DNA of 64,000 nt. Source: Natrinema salifodinae (GTDB lineage Archaea > Halobacteriota > Halobacteria > Halobacteriales > Natrialbaceae). Below, one piece after another: positions 18,306 to 25,611 of this stretch; within the stretch, counting starts at the first letter, position 1; every line of letters begins with the position of its first letter. The notes under the pieces are model-generated. The model did not search any database, had not been told where the DNA came from, and saw nothing but the letters and a program-made list of their open reading frames with translations. The DNA lies in the NCBI RefSeq assembly GCF_900110455.1, contig NZ_FOIS01000002.1, forward strand, positions 186,001-250,000. The letters run 5' to 3'. The translations under genes were made by a program, and so were the position numbers.

Positions 18306-18800
18306 TTACTCTCCGACCCGTTTGTAGGTCACGTCGAAATCGACCTCCCATTCGATTCCGTCGTCCGAGCGTTCCCACCTGCCCTCGATCGTATCGCCGT
18401 CATCGTCGAAGGTGCCAGTAAAGCGTTGTGAGAACCCAGGTGCGTCCCTCCACAGTTTCCAGACCCCCTCACTCAGGCTCATTTGGTACACACGGAAGAC
18501 GTCACGAGAATCGGCGTAGAGCATCGTGAACTGCTCGCTCGTATCGTCCAAACCGATGATCGATACAGTGGAGTGCGGCGCGTTCTCGATCCATTCGGTG
18601 GGCGCTTCCAAAAGATCTCCCCCCTCCGATCGTTGAACGAGGAAGGCTCTATCTTCCAGCCAATTGAACGTCACGCGTCCGCCCCTAATCGTTTGCCCGT
18701 CCAGCGGCACTTCCAGTTCCCACTCCCCGACGAGCCGGTCGAGCCGGTCGAGGATCGGATTCTGGCCCGGCGTTCGGTCACTCACGTCTTCGTCTGACAT
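18306..18800 (-). CDS. DUF1579-like small beta-barrel protein
   Basis: A 164-residue protein. PILDRLDRLVGEWELEVPLDG at the start and DIEWEVDFDVTYKRV-like strands at the end, with repeated short beta-strands ending in TFDDDGDTIEGRWERSDDG, resemble the DUF1579/lipocalin-like families that measure LVGEW then a series of strands. A hydrophobic ligand pocket is likely but the ligand is unknown. There is no signal peptide. The gene is convergent with the NSS transporter and stands alone. Confidence 0.68.
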   Translation of the reverse strand: MSDEDVSDRTPGQNPILDRLDRLVGEWELEVPLDGQTIRGGRVTFNWLEDRAFLVQRSEGGDLLEAPTEWIENAPHSTVSIIGLDDTSEQFTMLYADSRDVFRVYQMSLSEGVWKLWRDAPGFSQRFTGTFDDDGDTIEGRWERSDDGIEWEVDFDVTYKRVGE

Positions 18801-19229
18801 GGTGCCTGGTAGTTGGCGAGCGTTTTGCCTAACAATTGTCCTCCCACGGACTTCCGGCGATAATTACTTCACCTGTACTGAACGCGGGTTTTCACGGCTA
18901 GCTCCGGATGAAGAAACCGCGGTGCTATCTACTGCTGTCCTCCCATCGGTCGTCGACTGCACTACCGGCTCGTCGTCGGATCGGCGGTGCGAAAAACGGC
19001 GGTGGCGAACGGCAAAACGGCCGAGAGCGCGTTCAGCCGCGGCTGAACACGCGCTTGATGCGCGAGACGATACCGCCGTCGTCGTTGCGCTCGGTGTCTC
19101 GGTCGTCGCGTTCGCCCGCCATAGTCAGACGGTCGTGTATTTCCGGTCGCACTAAAACGTGACGCCGGGAGACCTGGTCTCGATTGCCGCACCAGGTACC
19201 GTTTTTCCACAGGTTCCCGTACGGTCGGT
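18801..19229. other. Divergent intergenic region between the 18.3-kb gene and the aldo/keto reductase
   Basis: About 430 nt. It contains one possible 29-residue gene on the minus strand (19033-19122). A TATA-like GTTTTTCC at about 19200-19207 is 23-30 nt before the reductase ATG. Nothing else is recognised. Confidence 0.4.
19033..19122 (-). CDS. Possible 29-residue small protein
   Basis: A short frame encoding 29 residues: an acidic N-terminal half (MAGERDDRDTERNDDGG) and a basic amphipathic C-terminal half (IVSRIKRVFSRG). A TATA-like CGTTTTAGTG on the minus strand at about 19150-19160 would give a nearly leaderless mRNA. The change from acidic to basic is unlike random GC-rich sequence, and small haloarchaeal proteins of this kind exist, but I recognise no family. 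It could still be a chance frame. Confidence 0.35.
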   Translation of the reverse strand: MAGERDDRDTERNDDGGIVSRIKRVFSRG

Positions 19230-20204
19230 ATGGAGTACACGACGCTCGGTTCGACCGGCATGGAGGTCAGTCGCCTCTGCCTCGGCTGCATGAGCTTCGG
19301 TTCGAGCGACTGGCGCGAGTGGGTCCTCGGCGACGAGGAAAGCAAAGAGATCATCGAGCGCGCGATCGACCTCGGGATCAACTTCTTCGACACGGCGAAC
19401 CTGTACTCGAAGGGCGAGTCCGAGCGCATCCTCGGCGAAGCGCTCGAGGGCCACCGCGAGGAGTCGGTCGTCGCGACGAAGGGCTACTTTCAGATGCGCG
19501 AGGACGATCCGAACTCGGGCGGCCTCTCGCGGAAGGCCATCGAACAGGAACTCGAGGCCAGCCTCGATCGGCTGGGCATGGACACCGTCGACCTCTACCA
19601 GATCCACCGCTGGGATTACGACACGCCGATCGAGACGACAATGCGGGCGCTCGACGACGCGGTCCGCCGCGGCCAGGCGCGGTACGTCGGCGCCTCCTCG
19701 ATGTGGGCTCATCAGTTCGCCGACGCCTTGCACGCGAGCGATCGACTCGGACTCGAACGGTTCGTCACGATGCAGAACCACTACAACCTCGTCTACCGCG
19801 AGGAGGAACGCGAGATGCTACCCCTCTGCGAGACGGAAAATATCGGCGTGCTCCCGTGGTCGCCGCTGGCCAGGGGCTACCTCACGCGCCCCCACGAGGA
19901 GATCGACGCGACCACCCGCGGCGAGGCCGAGGAGCACATGTACGACCACCCGTACCGCGAGGGCGGCGGCCCGGAGATCAACGAGCGCGTCGCGGAACTG
20001 GCCGCCGAAAAAGGGGTGACGATGGCCCAGATATCGCTCGCCTGGTTGCTCCACAAGGACTGGGTCGACGCACCGATCATCGGGACGACCAGCGTCGAGC
20101 ATCTGGAGCAGGCCGTCGAGGCGCTCGATATCTCCCTGTCGGCGTCGGATATCGCCTATCTCGAGGAGCCGTACGAACCGGTGCCGGTGTCGGGTCACGA
20201 GTGA
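19230..20204 (+). CDS. Aldo/keto reductase
   Basis: A 324-residue NAD(P)H-dependent aldo/keto reductase with the full catalytic tetrad visible: Asp54 and Tyr59 (NFFDTANLYSKG), Lys84 (VVATKGYF) and His126 (LYQIHRWD). The C-terminal cofactor region reads APIIGTTSVEHLEQAVEAL. Length and order fit the AKR11/YajO-like subgroup of cytoplasmic enzymes that reduce aldehydes and ketones. The physiological substrate is unknown. The gene is transcribed alone from a TATA-like box at about 19200. Confidence 0.9.
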   Translation: MEYTTLGSTGMEVSRLCLGCMSFGSSDWREWVLGDEESKEIIERAIDLGINFFDTANLYSKGESERILGEALEGHREESVVATKGYFQMREDDPNSGGLSRKAIEQELEASLDRLGMDTVDLYQIHRWDYDTPIETTMRALDDAVRRGQARYVGASSMWAHQFADALHASDRLGLERFVTMQNHYNLVYREEEREMLPLCETENIGVLPWSPLARGYLTRPHEEIDATTRGEAEEHMYDHPYREGGGPEINERVAELAAEKGVTMAQISLAWLLHKDWVDAPIIGTTSVEHLEQAVEALDISLSASDIAYLEEPYEPVPVSGHE

Positions 20205-20270
20205 GTCCGCGACCGGCGGTCGTGACAGTCGGGAGAGTTTCGAGCCCGGGCGCGAGTTGCGGACGCGGAC

Positions 20271-20873
20271 TCACGGCAGCCGGTCGGCGGCCGCGACGAG
20301 GTCCGGTTCGGTCTCCCACCGGTGGAGGCGGTCCGCCGCGTCGAGCAGGTCGAAGACGCCGTCCTGCATCCAGTCGTACGGGCGATCCTCGTCGGCGTCG
20401 GGATACTCGCGCTTGAGCACGTGCGTCTTCTCGAAGTACTCCTCGGCACCCGCGAGCAGCCCCTGTTCGACGAGGAACCCGCTCGGGTTCTTCTCGGCGA
20501 CGCCGATGACGTGGGTGACCAGGTCCGCGATCAGGCAGAACTTCTGGATCCCGTTGTCCCAGTCGCCGCGGACGTCGACCATTCGGAAGGCGTAGGCGTC
20601 CGGCCGGCGGTTCAGCCGGTCGACGACCAGGTTCAGTCGGCGGATCGGCTCGCGGTCGTAGTTCCCGAGGACGAAGTACGACCGCTCGTGCTCGTAGACC
20701 GGCCGGAGTTCACTTAGCGAGCGGAGGAGGTCCTCATTGTCCGCCAGCGAGAGGTCCGCAGCCGAGAGTTGCTCCGTCGCGCTTCCGAGGACCGCCTCGG
20801 GGTCTGGCTCGGGATCGAAATCGGGGCCGGAGCCGGCATCGACGTCCGGACCCGGCGGATCGTCGTCTGTCAT
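20271..20873 (-). CDS. Conserved haloarchaeal protein of unknown function
   Basis: A 200-residue protein. The first 30 residues are a Pro/Asp-rich acidic extension. The core has SYFVLGNYDREPIRRLNLVVDRL, then DAYAFRMVDVRGDWDNGIQKFCLIADLVTHVIGVAEKNPSGFLVEQG, then EEYFEKTHVLKREYPD. The alternation of buried strands and helices (FVLGNYD, then THVIGVAE) resembles nucleoside-deoxyribosyltransferase or TIR-like Rossmann folds that sense or cut nucleotides, but this is only an impression. No membrane segment. It is divergent from a winged-helix regulator about 140 bp away. Confidence 0.65.
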   Translation of the reverse strand: MTDDDPPGPDVDAGSGPDFDPEPDPEAVLGSATEQLSAADLSLADNEDLLRSLSELRPVYEHERSYFVLGNYDREPIRRLNLVVDRLNRRPDAYAFRMVDVRGDWDNGIQKFCLIADLVTHVIGVAEKNPSGFLVEQGLLAGAEEYFEKTHVLKREYPDADEDRPYDWMQDGVFDLLDAADRLHRWETEPDLVAAADRLP

Positions 20874-20958
20874 ACACAGTGATTCTCGCGAATTACGGAT
20901 AGTAGTTACCGTGTCGATTCCCTTTCCGATATCTGCCGGAGACCGAATCTTACTCTAG

Positions 20959-20979
20959 GGTAATTTACCGCAGGGTAAA
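20959..20979. promoter_or_regulatory. Three-half-site operator before the winged-helix gene
   Basis: GGTAA (20959-20963), its complement TTACC (20965-20969) and GGTAA again (20974-20978) form overlapping inverted repeats, the second being TTTACC/GGTAAA. The element lies 32-52 nt before the ATG at 21011 and overlaps the expected TATA position, so autoregulation is plausible. Confidence 0.5.
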
Positions 20980-21010
20980 CTACATGGTGCCACGCTCCGT
21001 AGCCGGCCGT

Positions 21011-21424
21011 ATGAGTACCGACGCGGGGGCGCCCGAGGGGGCGGACGCGCGCGAACTCCTCCACTTCGTCACCCAGGAGACGCGGTTCGCGCTCGTGGCC
21101 AACATCCTCCAGCACCCCGACCAGCTGCCGTCGATGTACGAACTCGAGCAACTGAACCCGAGCGTGAGCGGGGCGACCGTCTACAAACACGTCCAGAAGC
21201 TGATCGACGCCGGAATCGTCGAAGCGGTCGCGCTCCCGGAAGAAAAACGGCAGCAGGGCTATCCCTGGAAGTTCTACAGCCTGACCGACGAGGGCCGCAC
21301 GTTCCTCGAACAGCATAACCTGCTCGCGGCCGAAGGGACGCTCCAGCGGATCTACGAGACGATTTCCGATAAACCCGAGAAGATGGTCACGTACGAGAAC
21401 GCGCCCCGTCCCGACCGCGACTGA
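21011..21424 (+). CDS. Winged-helix transcriptional regulator
   Basis: A 137-residue protein. The DNA-binding domain reads ELLHFVTQETRFALVANILQHPDQLPSMYELEQLNPSVSGATVYKHVQKLIDAGIVEAV and the wing YPWKFYSLTDEGRTFL, an ArsR/PadR-like arrangement common in haloarchaea. ATG at 21011 (MSTDAGAPEG) is preferred to the ATG at 20984, which would start inside the operator-like repeat. The target is unknown; the repeat upstream suggests it regulates itself. It is divergent from the unknown gene at 20.3-20.9 kb and convergent with TenA. Confidence 0.85.
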   Translation: MSTDAGAPEGADARELLHFVTQETRFALVANILQHPDQLPSMYELEQLNPSVSGATVYKHVQKLIDAGIVEAVALPEEKRQQGYPWKFYSLTDEGRTFLEQHNLLAAEGTLQRIYETISDKPEKMVTYENAPRPDRD

Positions 21425-21466
21425 CACCGCGGCCCGACCGCCGTCCGTCCGCGGGCCGAGAGCCGG

Positions 21467-22150
21467 TCAGGCGTCGGTCCCGGCGGTCGGCAGTCCCCAG
21501 TCCTCTCGCCGATAGGCCATCTCCCAAAAGCGGAACTCGAGGCGAGCGCTCGTCAGGAACGCCGCCTCCATAGCCTCGTACTGCTCGGGGTAGCGCTCCC
21601 CGTACCGGTCGACGAACGAACGCATCCAGTTGACGACCTCGCGAAACTCGTCGCTCGTGTACTTCTCGATGAAGGGCGCGTACCGGTGGTCTTCCTGGGG
21701 TGCGCGGTCGGCCATGTGATCGGCGATGTCGAGGTAGCCTTGCCCGCAAGGGTAGATCGCGGCCGCGATCTCCGGGAGCGTCCCCTCGTAGGCGGTCCGC
21801 AACAGGAAGTTCGTGTACGCGACGCAGGTCGGCGCCTTCTGCGCGGCCTCGAGGTCCGCCGGCGAGAGCCCGTAGTCGGCGGCGAACTCCCGGTGGAGAT
21901 CCATCTCGTCGTCGAGCGTCGTGTGCGCGATCCCGAACAGCCTGGTCATCGTCGCCTCGTCGCGAGCCTTCGAGCCCGCGATCGCGAACACGCGCGCGTA
22001 GTCGAGCAGATAGCGGTAGTCCTGCCGGACCCACGTGAGAAAGGCGTCTTCCGCGAGCGTCCCGTCCGCGAGCTCCGTCACGAACGGGTGACTCTTCTGC
22101 GCGTTCCAGATCTCTCCACCGGCCTCGAGCAATCGATCGCTGGTCGCCAT
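21467..22150 (-). CDS. tenA: TenA family thiaminase II / aminopyrimidine aminohydrolase
   Basis: A 227-residue TenA protein. Counting from ATG at 22150, the residues known to be catalytic in Bacillus TenA fall at the same numbers: Asp44, Tyr47, Cys135 (IYPCGQGY) and Glu205, which supports both function and start. TenA hydrolyses damaged thiamin to salvage the HMP pyrimidine. It is a single gene with no thiamin-biosynthesis neighbour in the window. A TATA box 27-37 nt upstream leaves no room for a TPP riboswitch. Confidence 0.92.
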   Translation of the reverse strand: MATSDRLLEAGGEIWNAQKSHPFVTELADGTLAEDAFLTWVRQDYRYLLDYARVFAIAGSKARDEATMTRLFGIAHTTLDDEMDLHREFAADYGLSPADLEAAQKAPTCVAYTNFLLRTAYEGTLPEIAAAIYPCGQGYLDIADHMADRAPQEDHRYAPFIEKYTSDEFREVVNWMRSFVDRYGERYPEQYEAMEAAFLTSARLEFRFWEMAYRREDWGLPTAGTDA

Positions 22151-22176
22151 GGTTACTCGAGGAGACGGCGACCACC

Positions 22177-22187
22177 GTAATATTATC
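22177..22187 (-). promoter_or_regulatory. TATA box of tenA
   Basis: The minus strand reads GATAATATTAC 27-37 nt before the tenA ATG, so the mRNA should be leaderless. Confidence 0.5.
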
Positions 22188-22326
22188 GGCCAATACAACT
22201 CTGTTATCTCCGTCGGTGCTCGTCCGCCGTTAGCGATCGTCGGTTGCGGCCGGGTTCCGCCGGATGGCGAACCAGGCGAGCCGAACGATCCGGACGGGAA
22301 GTCACAATCGTCGCGGACCGATCCGA

Positions 22327-22866
22327 TCAGGACAGCCGCGCGGCGATGTCGGCCTCGGTAATGATGCCGACGGTCTCGCCAGCCTCGGTGATCATCACGG
22401 CCTTGTAGTGTTCGAGCAGGTTGCTGATCTCGTCCAAGGTAGCGTCCTTCGAGACGGTCGGGAAGCTCTCGCTCATGTGGTCCTCGACGGATTCGTCGCG
22501 GGCCTCGGAATCGACGTGGACCAGGTCGCTCTGGCTGATCGAGCCGACGGGGATGCCGTCCTGAATGACCGCCAGCTGGGAGTAGGCTTCCTCCTCCATC
22601 TTGCGAGCGGCCTCGCTGACCGGGTCGTCGGGCGCGATGCTGACGACGGCCTCGTTCATCAGGTCGGCGGCGCGGATGACGTCGCTCTCGGCCTTCTCCA
22701 GGGCGTTGACGATTCGCCGAAGGGTCGATAGCCGCGGGTCGACGTCGCCGCCCTCGATCCGGGCGATCAGCGGCTGGGAGACGTCAGCCTTTTCGGCGAG
22801 TTCGCTCTGCGTGAGTCCGAGCTCGGTGCGGCGTTGTCGGAGGTCGGCGGGCGTCGGGAGTTCCAT
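22327..22866 (-). CDS. XRE-type HTH protein with two CBS domains
   Basis: A 179-residue regulator. Residues 5-60 are an XRE/Cro helix-turn-helix (DLRQRRTELGLTQSELAEKADVSQPLIARIEGG). Residues of about 65-179 are a pair of CBS domains (MNEAVVSIAPDDPVSEAARKMEE... and MSESFPTVSKDATLDEISNLLEHYKAVMITE). CBS pairs usually bind adenosine nucleotides such as AMP or SAM, so this is probably a nucleotide-sensing repressor. This HTH-CBS fusion is widespread in archaea. A 14-bp palindrome covers its own start codon, pointing to autoregulation. ATG at 22866 matches the family start. Confidence 0.9.
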   Translation of the reverse strand: MELPTPADLRQRRTELGLTQSELAEKADVSQPLIARIEGGDVDPRLSTLRRIVNALEKAESDVIRAADLMNEAVVSIAPDDPVSEAARKMEEEAYSQLAVIQDGIPVGSISQSDLVHVDSEARDESVEDHMSESFPTVSKDATLDEISNLLEHYKAVMITEAGETVGIITEADIAARLS

Positions 22867-22875
22867 ACGTATGGA
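22862..22875. promoter_or_regulatory. 14-bp perfect palindrome across the HTH-CBS start codon
   Basis: TCCATACGTATGGA is a perfect palindrome that contains the start codon (22864-22866). With a TATA-like TCTATAAC about 22-30 nt upstream, a protein bound here would block initiation. Confidence 0.55.
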
Positions 22876-22949
22876 TAACCACGGGTTATAGAAAGGGCTT
22901 TGGGTGGTGTCACTCGCGGCGCCCACCACCGTTGTCCGCGTGGACTCGG

Positions 22950-23303
22950 TTACTCGTCTTCGGGGACTTCGACGACCTCGACGACGGTCAGCGGGACGTC
23001 CCGCAGCGCGCCGCCGACCTCGCTCTTGGCGATACGCGAGGCGTGTTCCTCGCCGTCGGCGTTGAAGACTTCCATCTCGAGCGCGAGCCCGACCAGCGCG
23101 GTGTCGGCCGCGATGAAGGCGGAGTCGAAGGGCTCGCCGCAGGCGGGACAGCCCGTCGCGCCGACCTCGACCTCGACGTAGTCCATGTCTTCGCTGTTGA
23201 GTCGCTTCCCGGCTTCGCTGACGGCGACGCCGATCGCGTCGTCGATCTCCTCGACGTCACGAACGAGCCATGCGGCTTCCATCGCGACGAGATAATTTCC
23301 CAT
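22950..23303 (-). CDS. UPF0212 (DUF555) family protein
   Basis: A 117-residue protein with the complete archaeal UPF0212 pattern: [36 protein letters not shown], a CPAC motif ([17 protein letters not shown]) that probably binds zinc, and a conserved end [17 protein letters not shown] at 23303 gives the family start; longer frames upstream lack similarity. Function is unknown. It is on the same strand as the HTH-CBS gene, 83 nt upstream of it. Confidence 0.9.
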   Translation of the reverse strand: MGNYLVAMEAAWLVRDVEEIDDAIGVAVSEAGKRLNSEDMDYVEVEVGATGCPACGEPFDSAFIAADTALVGLALEMEVFNADGEEHASRIAKSEVGGALRDVPLTVVEVVEVPEDE

Positions 23304-23610
23304 ACCCGGTGGTCGTTCCGAGGGGTTTCCTGTCTTGCGGTTCGTCCCCGCCGTCAGCCGCCCGCAGCGCGCAATCAATTCGCCGGTGCGCACGCCAATC
23401 GAATGATCGCCATACGTTACGAGAATTCCCCAGATCGATTCCCGCCTGCATACCCGTACATCGCCTCGAATCCGTCTCTAGTTGCGCCGACCGAAACTGG
23501 AGTTGAATCGCACGACAGCGGCGACCCCATACCTAAGCAACAACAATTATAAATTCCGGATTTCAAGAAAGCTTATATACGTCCTCCGTCTGACCCACGG
23601 CTGAACGCTG
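23304..23610. other. Divergent intergenic region
   Basis: About 300 nt between UPF0212 and a small membrane-protein gene. The right end is AT-rich (23540-23580) with two TATA-like stretches, ATTATAAATT and CTTATATA. No other gene is seen. Confidence 0.45.
23574..23579 (+). promoter_or_regulatory. TATA box of the 56-residue membrane protein
   Basis: TATATA lies 32-37 nt before the ATG at 23611, giving a leader of only a few nucleotides. Confidence 0.45.
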
Positions 23611-23781
23611 ATGAAATCCCGCGTGTACCGCGCGACGCTGTTCGCACTGTACCAGCTCTGCATTGTGATCGGTATCGTCGCAATGCCGCTCGCCATCGCC
23701 GCCCGCCAGGCTGGACTCACCCTGCCCATCCACCGCGTCCTCGCCAACGTCGAGGAGGCGTACGAGGCCACCCAACCCTGA
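23611..23781 (+). CDS. Small single-pass membrane protein
   Basis: A 56-residue protein beginning MKSRVYRATLFALYQL, with one hydrophobic helix (FALYQLCIVIGIVAMPLAIAA) and a polar tail ending EEAYEATQP. A clear TATA box upstream, a basic N-terminus and a good start codon support a real gene. The N-in orientation is predicted from the positive charges. It lies about 180 nt before the proteasome beta gene on the same strand but has its own promoter. No known function. Confidence 0.7.
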   Translation: MKSRVYRATLFALYQLCIVIGIVAMPLAIAARQAGLTLPIHRVLANVEEAYEATQP

Positions 23782-23925
23782 TGAACTGAGCAGTCACCGA
23801 CGGTTTCTCTCGCTCGTCGATCGAGGAGCCGCCGGACTCGGTCGAATCACGTCTCACCGCCCGCCGGTCGCCCGTCCGCCGTTCGCGGCCGATGGAAGCG
23901 GAAACGACGGTGGTGACCGCCGGTG

Positions 23926-23932
23926 TTTTATA
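23926..23932 (+). promoter_or_regulatory. TATA box of psmB
   Basis: TTTTATA is 26-32 nt before the psmB ATG at 23958; it supports that start over an in-frame upstream ATG at 23892. Confidence 0.5.
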
Positions 23933-23957
23933 CCGTCCCGGTCGTAAGGTTCGATCA

Positions 23958-24689
23958 ATGCGTACGCCCACACACGACTCCGACTTCTCCCGGACGGTCG
24001 ACCAGTTGGCCGACGATCCGAACCCCTACGAGCCGGAGATCGGATCCCTGCCCCAGAACGACCTCACGCGGGCCGATCTGGACAACGTGAACAAGACGGG
24101 GACGACGACGATCGGCATCTCCACCGCCGACGGCGTCGTCATCGCGACGGACATGCGTGCCAGCCTCGGCGGCCGGTTCGTCTCCAACAAGAACGTCCAG
24201 AAGGTCGAGCAGATCCACCCGACCGCCGCGTTAACGCTCGTCGGTAGCGTCGGCGGCGCGCAGTCGTTCATCTCGAGTCTCCGCGCCGAGGTCAACCTCT
24301 ACGAGGCCCGTCGCGGCGAGCAGATGAGCATCGACGCCCTGGCGACGCTGGCCGGCAACTTCGCCCGCGGCGGTCCGTTCTTCGCCATCCACCCGATCCT
24401 GGGCGGCGTCGACGACGAGGGCAGCCACGTTTACAGCATCGACCCCGCCGGCGGCGTCATGGAAGACGACTACACCGTTACCGGCTCCGGGATGCAGCTG
24501 GCCTACGGTCACTTAGAGCAGGCCTACGAGGAGGACATGTCCAACGAGGAAGCCGTGACGGTCGCCGCCCGCGGCATCAAGTCCGCCGTCGAGCGCGACA
24601 CCGGCTCTGGTAACGGCGTCTTCCTCTGTGAGATCACCGACGAGGGCGTCGACATCCACGGCCACCACGACTTCGACGAAGTGCTGTAA
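23958..24689 (+). CDS. psmB: Proteasome beta subunit
   Basis: A 243-residue precursor of the catalytic subunit of the archaeal 20S proteasome. The first 48 residues are a propeptide removed by self-cleavage before Thr49 in the motif NKTG-TTTIGI; the mature enzyme uses this threonine as nucleophile. Further hallmarks are DGVVIATDMRASLGGRFVSNKN with the supporting Asp and the Lys of KVEQI, and GSGMQLAYGHLEQAYEEDMS. ATG at 23958 is fixed by the TATA box. The alpha subunit gene is not in the window. Confidence 0.95.
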   Translation: MRTPTHDSDFSRTVDQLADDPNPYEPEIGSLPQNDLTRADLDNVNKTGTTTIGISTADGVVIATDMRASLGGRFVSNKNVQKVEQIHPTAALTLVGSVGGAQSFISSLRAEVNLYEARRGEQMSIDALATLAGNFARGGPFFAIHPILGGVDDEGSHVYSIDPAGGVMEDDYTVTGSGMQLAYGHLEQAYEEDMSNEEAVTVAARGIKSAVERDTGSGNGVFLCEITDEGVDIHGHHDFDEVL

Positions 24690-24820
24690 GTCGGCGCGAT
24701 CGCGTCGTCTTCTCAACTCTCTTGTTTCGAGCCCGCCAGCTGCGGCTCCGGTCGTCCGATCCCGCCACACTCTCGTCCGGCCCTCGAACTCGTCGCGTTC
24801 CGACCGCGCTTTTGAAATCG

Positions 24821-24825
24821 TTATA
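24821..24825 (+). promoter_or_regulatory. TATA box of the DUF4013 gene
   Basis: TTATA is 25-29 nt before the ATG at 24850, indicating leaderless transcription separate from psmB. Confidence 0.4.
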
Positions 24826-24849
24826 CCACGCCCGTTCGTTCGACCGACA

Positions 24850-25584
24850 ATGGCGCTTCTCGTAGACGAGGGCCTGCGGTACCCGTTCCGGGGCGACCGA
24901 TCGCCGGACCTGCTCGCGATCGGCGGCCTCCTGGGCATCTTTACGGCGATCTGCCTGCAGTTGGCCGTCGCCGTCGGTCCCTCGCCCCTCGCGGTCCCGT
25001 TCGTCGCGCTCGCAGCGGTATCGATCATCGCGCTGCTCGGCTACCTCTTTCGCGTCGTCGCCGCGACCGTCGCCGGCGACGAGACGCCGCCTGGCTTTCG
25101 CCCGCTCGGCAGACTGCTTCGGGACGGCTGTCGACTGCTCGCCGTCTCGATCGGCTACGCGATCGGGCCGACCGTCGTCCTCGCCGTCACGGTCGGCGGC
25201 CTAGTACGGCGCCCGTTCGATCCGGACGCGATCGGCTTCGGCGGCTCGCTCCTGTTCTTCGGCGCATCGACGGTCGTCCTCTCGATGGTCCTCGCGTTCG
25301 GCTACGTCTACCCGGCGGCCGTCGGCAGGCTCGCCACCGGCGGCGGGCTCCGCGAGGCCGTCGACGTTCGCCCGCAGCGATCGGTCCTGGCCCACGGCGG
25401 CTACTTCACCGCCTGGCTGTGCGCGTCGCTGTTCGTCGTCCCCGGCTGGGCGTTCCTCATCGCGGCGCTCTCGAACGCGACCGCGTTCGGCGTCGTCGCC
25501 GCCTTCGTCACCTTCTACGCGCACGTCGTGGCGGCGCGACTCGTCGGGCGGGGGTATCGACGGGCAGCGACGATCGAGCGGTGA
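24850..25584 (+). CDS. DUF4013 family membrane protein
   Basis: A 244-residue integral membrane protein with about six hydrophobic segments. It matches the DUF4013 pattern: a start of the kind EGLRYPFRGD, then a long hydrophobic hairpin, a loop GDETPPGFRPLGRLLRDGCRLLAVSIGY, and later paired helices. ATG at 24850 is supported by the TATA box. Its function is unknown. It is convergent with the sugar ABC transporter operon, 27 nt from its end. Confidence 0.8.
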   Translation: MALLVDEGLRYPFRGDRSPDLLAIGGLLGIFTAICLQLAVAVGPSPLAVPFVALAAVSIIALLGYLFRVVAATVAGDETPPGFRPLGRLLRDGCRLLAVSIGYAIGPTVVLAVTVGGLVRRPFDPDAIGFGGSLLFFGASTVVLSMVLAFGYVYPAAVGRLATGGGLREAVDVRPQRSVLAHGGYFTAWLCASLFVVPGWAFLIAALSNATAFGVVAAFVTFYAHVVAARLVGRGYRRAATIER

Positions 25585-25611
25585 GAACGAAAACGAAACG
25601 GATTCGGAATT

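Noticed and set aside
22150-22330. TPP riboswitch before tenA
   Set aside because: The TATA box sits 27-37 nt before the start codon, so there is no leader to hold a riboswitch.
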